Shown: positions 62,301 through 64,000 of the stretch, in pieces | How positions within the stretch are numbered: position 1 is the first letter of the stretch | Layout of the letters: the number at the start of each line of letters is the position of its first letter | DNA from: DASRLE01 sp963825315 | Lineage (GTDB): Bacteria > Verrucomicrobiota > Verrucomicrobiia > Limisphaerales > Palsa-1400 | DNA: 64,000 nucleotides | NCBI GenBank assembly: GCA_963825315.1 | Contig: CAWGST010000002.1 | Location: 949,170-1,013,169, forward strand | Reading direction: 5' to 3' | Notes under the pieces: model-generated | What the model saw: only the letters and a program-made list of their open reading frames with translations | What the model was told of the DNA's origin: nothing | The model's database searches: none | Made by a program: the position numbers and the translations under genes

Positions 62301-64000
62301 GTCCGGCCAATAGCACCAACCTGATCGTGGCGGCCGACGGCAGCGGGGATTTCCTCACCCTGCAAGGGGCGGTCGATTTTGTGCCCGTCAGCAACACGGC
62401 CCCGGCCACGATCAACGTGGGCATCGGGACCTTTATGGAAATCATCCGTGTCAACACGAAGAATAATATTTCGATCATCGGCCGGGATCGGCGGCAAACG
62501 ATCGTGGCCTATCCGAACAACAACAATATCAATCCCAGCAGCGCGACGCGGCCGTCCTTTGGCATCACTTCGGCCAACGATTGTTCGGTGCAGAACCTGA
62601 CCATCACCAACAGCACGCCACACGGCGGGTCGCAGGCCGAAGCGCTGTTCGTCAACTCTTCCAAGCGGTTCATCTGCCTCAACGCGGATGTGGACAGCTA
62701 TCAGGACACGATCCTCTGCAACGCGGCGGGCAACCAGGAGTACATCCAGGACAGCCGCGTGCAGGGCGACACGGACTTCATCTGGGGCAGTGGCACGCTC
62801 TACGCAACCAATTGCGAACTGACGTCAATGACCTCGGGCGGCCACTTGACGCAGCCCAGAACGCCGCAAGGCAGCAATGGTCTGGCGTTTGTCAATTGCC
62901 TGATTGACGGCGCCGGCAGCGTGACCAACAGCGACCTGGGCCGCGACGCCGCCAACAGCGGCAACGGCAATTGGTTCTATGGGCAGGACGCCTATGTCAA
63001 CTGCGTGATCGACACCAACGTCATCATTCCTGCCGGCTGGATTCTCGGCAGCGGAACGCTGTTCGGGAACACCACGTTCCTGCGTTTCTGGGAATATCAA
63101 AGCGTGGACACGAACGGCAATCCGGTGAATACCAGCGCCCGCGCCGCCTGGTCCACTGAGATTGACGGCAACACGGCGACCAACGGAGTGCAAAATGTCT
63201 CCAACTGGTTCTCTGGCTGGACTCCGGCCCTGGCCCCGAACATCATCGGCCAGCCGCAAAGTCTATCCGTCGCGGGCGGAGCACCCGCGCAATTCTCTGT
63301 CAGCGCCACAGGCATCCCCGCGGCCGCCTGTCAATGGATGTTCAACGGCAATCCCGTGGGTTCAAACGGCCCGGCTTACACCATCGCCGCCGCCAATGCC
63401 AACAATGCCGGAACCTACACCGTGGTTGTTTCCAACCCGTCCGGCACGGTCACGAGCCGCCCCGCCAGCCTTGCCGTCGGTAATACCGCGCCAACTCTTG
63501 GCGCCGTCTCCGACCTGACGGTTAATGTCGGTGCGACCGTGACGGTCAACAACGTCGCCACTGATCCCGATGTGCCCGCGCAAACGCTGGCTTACAGCCT
63601 GTTGAGCGGCCCGTCCGGTGCGTTGCTTGACACTGCCGCCGGCACATTCACCTGGCGTCCGACGGTCAGCGCGGCGAACACGACCAACCTCATCCAGGTC
63701 GTGGTCACAGACAACGGCTCGCCCAATTTGAGCGCCACCAACAACTTCAATGTCATTGTGAACCCGCTTACACAGCCGGGCCTCTTCGCGCCAGCGCTTT
63801 CGGACGGTCAGTTCAGCTTGTCGGTGGCCGGACAGGTCGGGCCTGACTACGCTCTGCAGGTTTCGACGGATTTGTCGAGCGGCGCGTGGGTCACGTTGCT
63901 TCAGACCAACTCCCCGCCGTCACCGTTCACGTTCATTGTGACAAACGCGGTTGGAGCGCAACAGTTCTATCGAGTCATCGTGGTACCGCCGCCGCCCTAG
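59309..64000 (+). CDS. large secreted pectinesterase (CE8) with autotransporter-strand and Ig-like domains
   Basis: The 1563-residue protein has a signal peptide (IVSLLLSLACFALAALSRAG). A PATR-like autotransporter-strand N-terminal region (AYWTAGGADTNWSTGGNWAG) runs to about residue 590. Ig-like domains (SNQPVSLVITDGQQASFAVV and similar) fill residues 595-870, then a cadherin-like Big domain. A CE8 pectinesterase domain spans about residues 1007-1310: GSGDFLTLQGAVDFVP, GRDRRQTIVAY, DVDSYQDTILCNAAGNQEYI (QDT) and RVQGDTDFIWGSG (second catalytic Asp). More Ig-like modules follow. It cuts methyl esters of pectin outside the cell. The stop codon is the last codon of the window. Confidence 0.88.
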   Translation: MNNFAFHSRNIVSLLLSLACFALAALSRAGTAYWTAGGADTNWSTGGNWAGGTGTAGVPGPTDSVVFGPAGTNTAAFVISNYVDSVTSNFGGTIGSLQYTNAAGYQNTLIAPGVSLWVTNASVATATQAAGDALMVGGYNSGTSGGATISGPGASLVVSNTNGQFIVSQAGTAATLNLSNLDTLVTCVSRLGVGVPPKYNWGVITATDGGALILAKTNYISTAFSMVPGVAISYTNWVGYVYVSGHEIEEAIEVGNGADNSIGAASSILLGLTNGFYIDSMGVGKSKSANAAAVVKFNPAFTSQSPTAWFRGTKGSASGRVAFLAIGDNATGGSSGTAANGTMDFTGGSVDAMVDLMFLGIDKNANSGAGANTGTLTFTAGSFNINALTLGAQESSTAANENPCVGIVNVSGAGATLTVNNVLELGHTAISAPTSTGPANTLGALNITNGAAYVNNIIVGALSAGNAVLVSGGALIVSNTLATNGNGLASLSLANATLGLNIPASGLPVSLTKALVTGGASNVIQILSAPVFSSYPQQIKLIKYTSLSGAGCNFGFGATPLPSSAPNAYLTNTGNSIDLVLPNDPRPVIALPEPASYSGNLGDNVNFTVLVNPASVTPLSYQWYYYNTGATNAVTNGLTADNATLSGATNATLSISNGQADENGNYFVVVTNIYGSAASSVAVLNLSQNCVSPGITGPASQTVILGNNATFTASVSANPAATIWWTRNGTTVGGATSSSLTVTNAQYPGDDQAQYCIIASNACGAQTNCATLSVIWGPVISNQPVSLVITDGQQASFAVVAGGMPAPGYQWNFDNNPISGASNPTALTANLVIAGASAANMGTYSVTITNAAGTVGSSNVTLTVNSASLAIAATSPANGQSGVCYDTPLAITFNQPPSLGTTNLIRIYNAANPAAPVDTVDVSLGALQARTVGGVALKSYAVLINGNVATVYPHSNVMTFNQTYYVTIDNGAFTDASGADFAGLTNTSAWSFSTKPTGPANSTNLIVAADGSGDFLTLQGAVDFVPVSNTAPATINVGIGTFMEIIRVNTKNNISIIGRDRRQTIVAYPNNNNINPSSATRPSFGITSANDCSVQNLTITNSTPHGGSQAEALFVNSSKRFICLNADVDSYQDTILCNAAGNQEYIQDSRVQGDTDFIWGSGTLYATNCELTSMTSGGHLTQPRTPQGSNGLAFVNCLIDGAGSVTNSDLGRDAANSGNGNWFYGQDAYVNCVIDTNVIIPAGWILGSGTLFGNTTFLRFWEYQSVDTNGNPVNTSARAAWSTEIDGNTATNGVQNVSNWFSGWTPALAPNIIGQPQSLSVAGGAPAQFSVSATGIPAAACQWMFNGNPVGSNGPAYTIAAANANNAGTYTVVVSNPSGTVTSRPASLAVGNTAPTLGAVSDLTVNVGATVTVNNVATDPDVPAQTLAYSLLSGPSGALLDTAAGTFTWRPTVSAANTTNLIQVVVTDNGSPNLSATNNFNVIVNPLTQPGLFAPALSDGQFSLSVAGQVGPDYALQVSTDLSSGAWVTLLQTNSPPSPFTFIVTNAVGAQQFYRVIVVPPPP

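Noticed and set aside
61034..62623. Minus-strand 529-codon frame inside the pectinesterase
   Set aside because: Antisense shadow of a gene with intact CE8 motifs; composition is Arg/Gly/Val-rich with no domain.

Overview
The window is GC-rich chromosomal DNA from a bacterium. It most resembles a Verrucomicrobiota genome of the Pedosphaera/Limisphaerales kind (inference). The grounds are large secreted or membrane proteins with NHL, RCC1, BatA/VWA and autotransporter-strand domains, a GspG-like C-terminal motif in a lineage-type secreted protein, weak Shine-Dalgarno sites, several TTG/GTG starts, and many translated intergenic repeats. No rRNA, tRNA or CRISPR array was recognised. Housekeeping anchors are pheT, prfA, rpmE, ubiD, pgsA and a trpG/pabA-type amidotransferase.

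Layout. 1-5001: two tandem paralogous GT-C (family 39-like) membrane glycosyltransferases, the first cut by the window edge, behind a comB-like phosphatase. 5066-5757: PIN toxin/antitoxin pair. 5812-9960: PgsA, then on the other strand two tandem thymidylate-kinase-like genes, a ROK sugar kinase and a Ppx/GppA phosphatase. 9999-18469: a lipoprotein, then a coupled minus-strand set (BatA-like VWA protein, ABC permease, NHL lipoprotein, large VWA protein) and ferritin. Two genes of this set carry single-base frameshifts.

18.9-37.3 kb is an accessory defence island. It holds a PLD-nuclease/SNF2 helicase with DUF2283 and DUF4258 partners, a chimeric helicase/methylase remnant, a DarTG pair in antitoxin-first order, and a type IIG restriction-modification protein that has lost its methylase core. 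It continues with an IS21 element, an oxidoreductase and pheT, a two-gene nucleotidyltransferase/winged-helix cassette flanked by 103-106 bp direct repeats and carrying its own promoter and palindromic operator, and a truncated Eco57I/BsuBI-type adenine methylase. The cassette at 33.8-35.8 kb is my best candidate for an undescribed mobile defence or toxin-antitoxin unit.

37.4-48.5 kb: lineage-type secreted proteins, a VapBC-like pair, an IS630 element with an A7 frameshift site, a zinc-ribbon protein, OppBC-like permeases, a MITE with IS630-like ends, an unusual ABC-2 permease fused to an RCC1 propeller, and a secreted 17-residue-repeat protein. 48.8-59.0 kb: a large FtsX permease, a secreted protein, a third PIN module, a decayed antitoxin beside a duplicated HAD 3' end, HAD phosphatase, prfA, rpmE, a glutamine amidotransferase, DoxX and ubiD. 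59.3-64.0 kb: a 1563-residue secreted pectinesterase with immunoglobulin-like domains that ends exactly at the window edge.

A telomere-like hexamer family (GATTAG/GATTAA) recurs between genes at five or more places. At two of them it forms long hairpins, and at one it supplies the ubiD stop codon.
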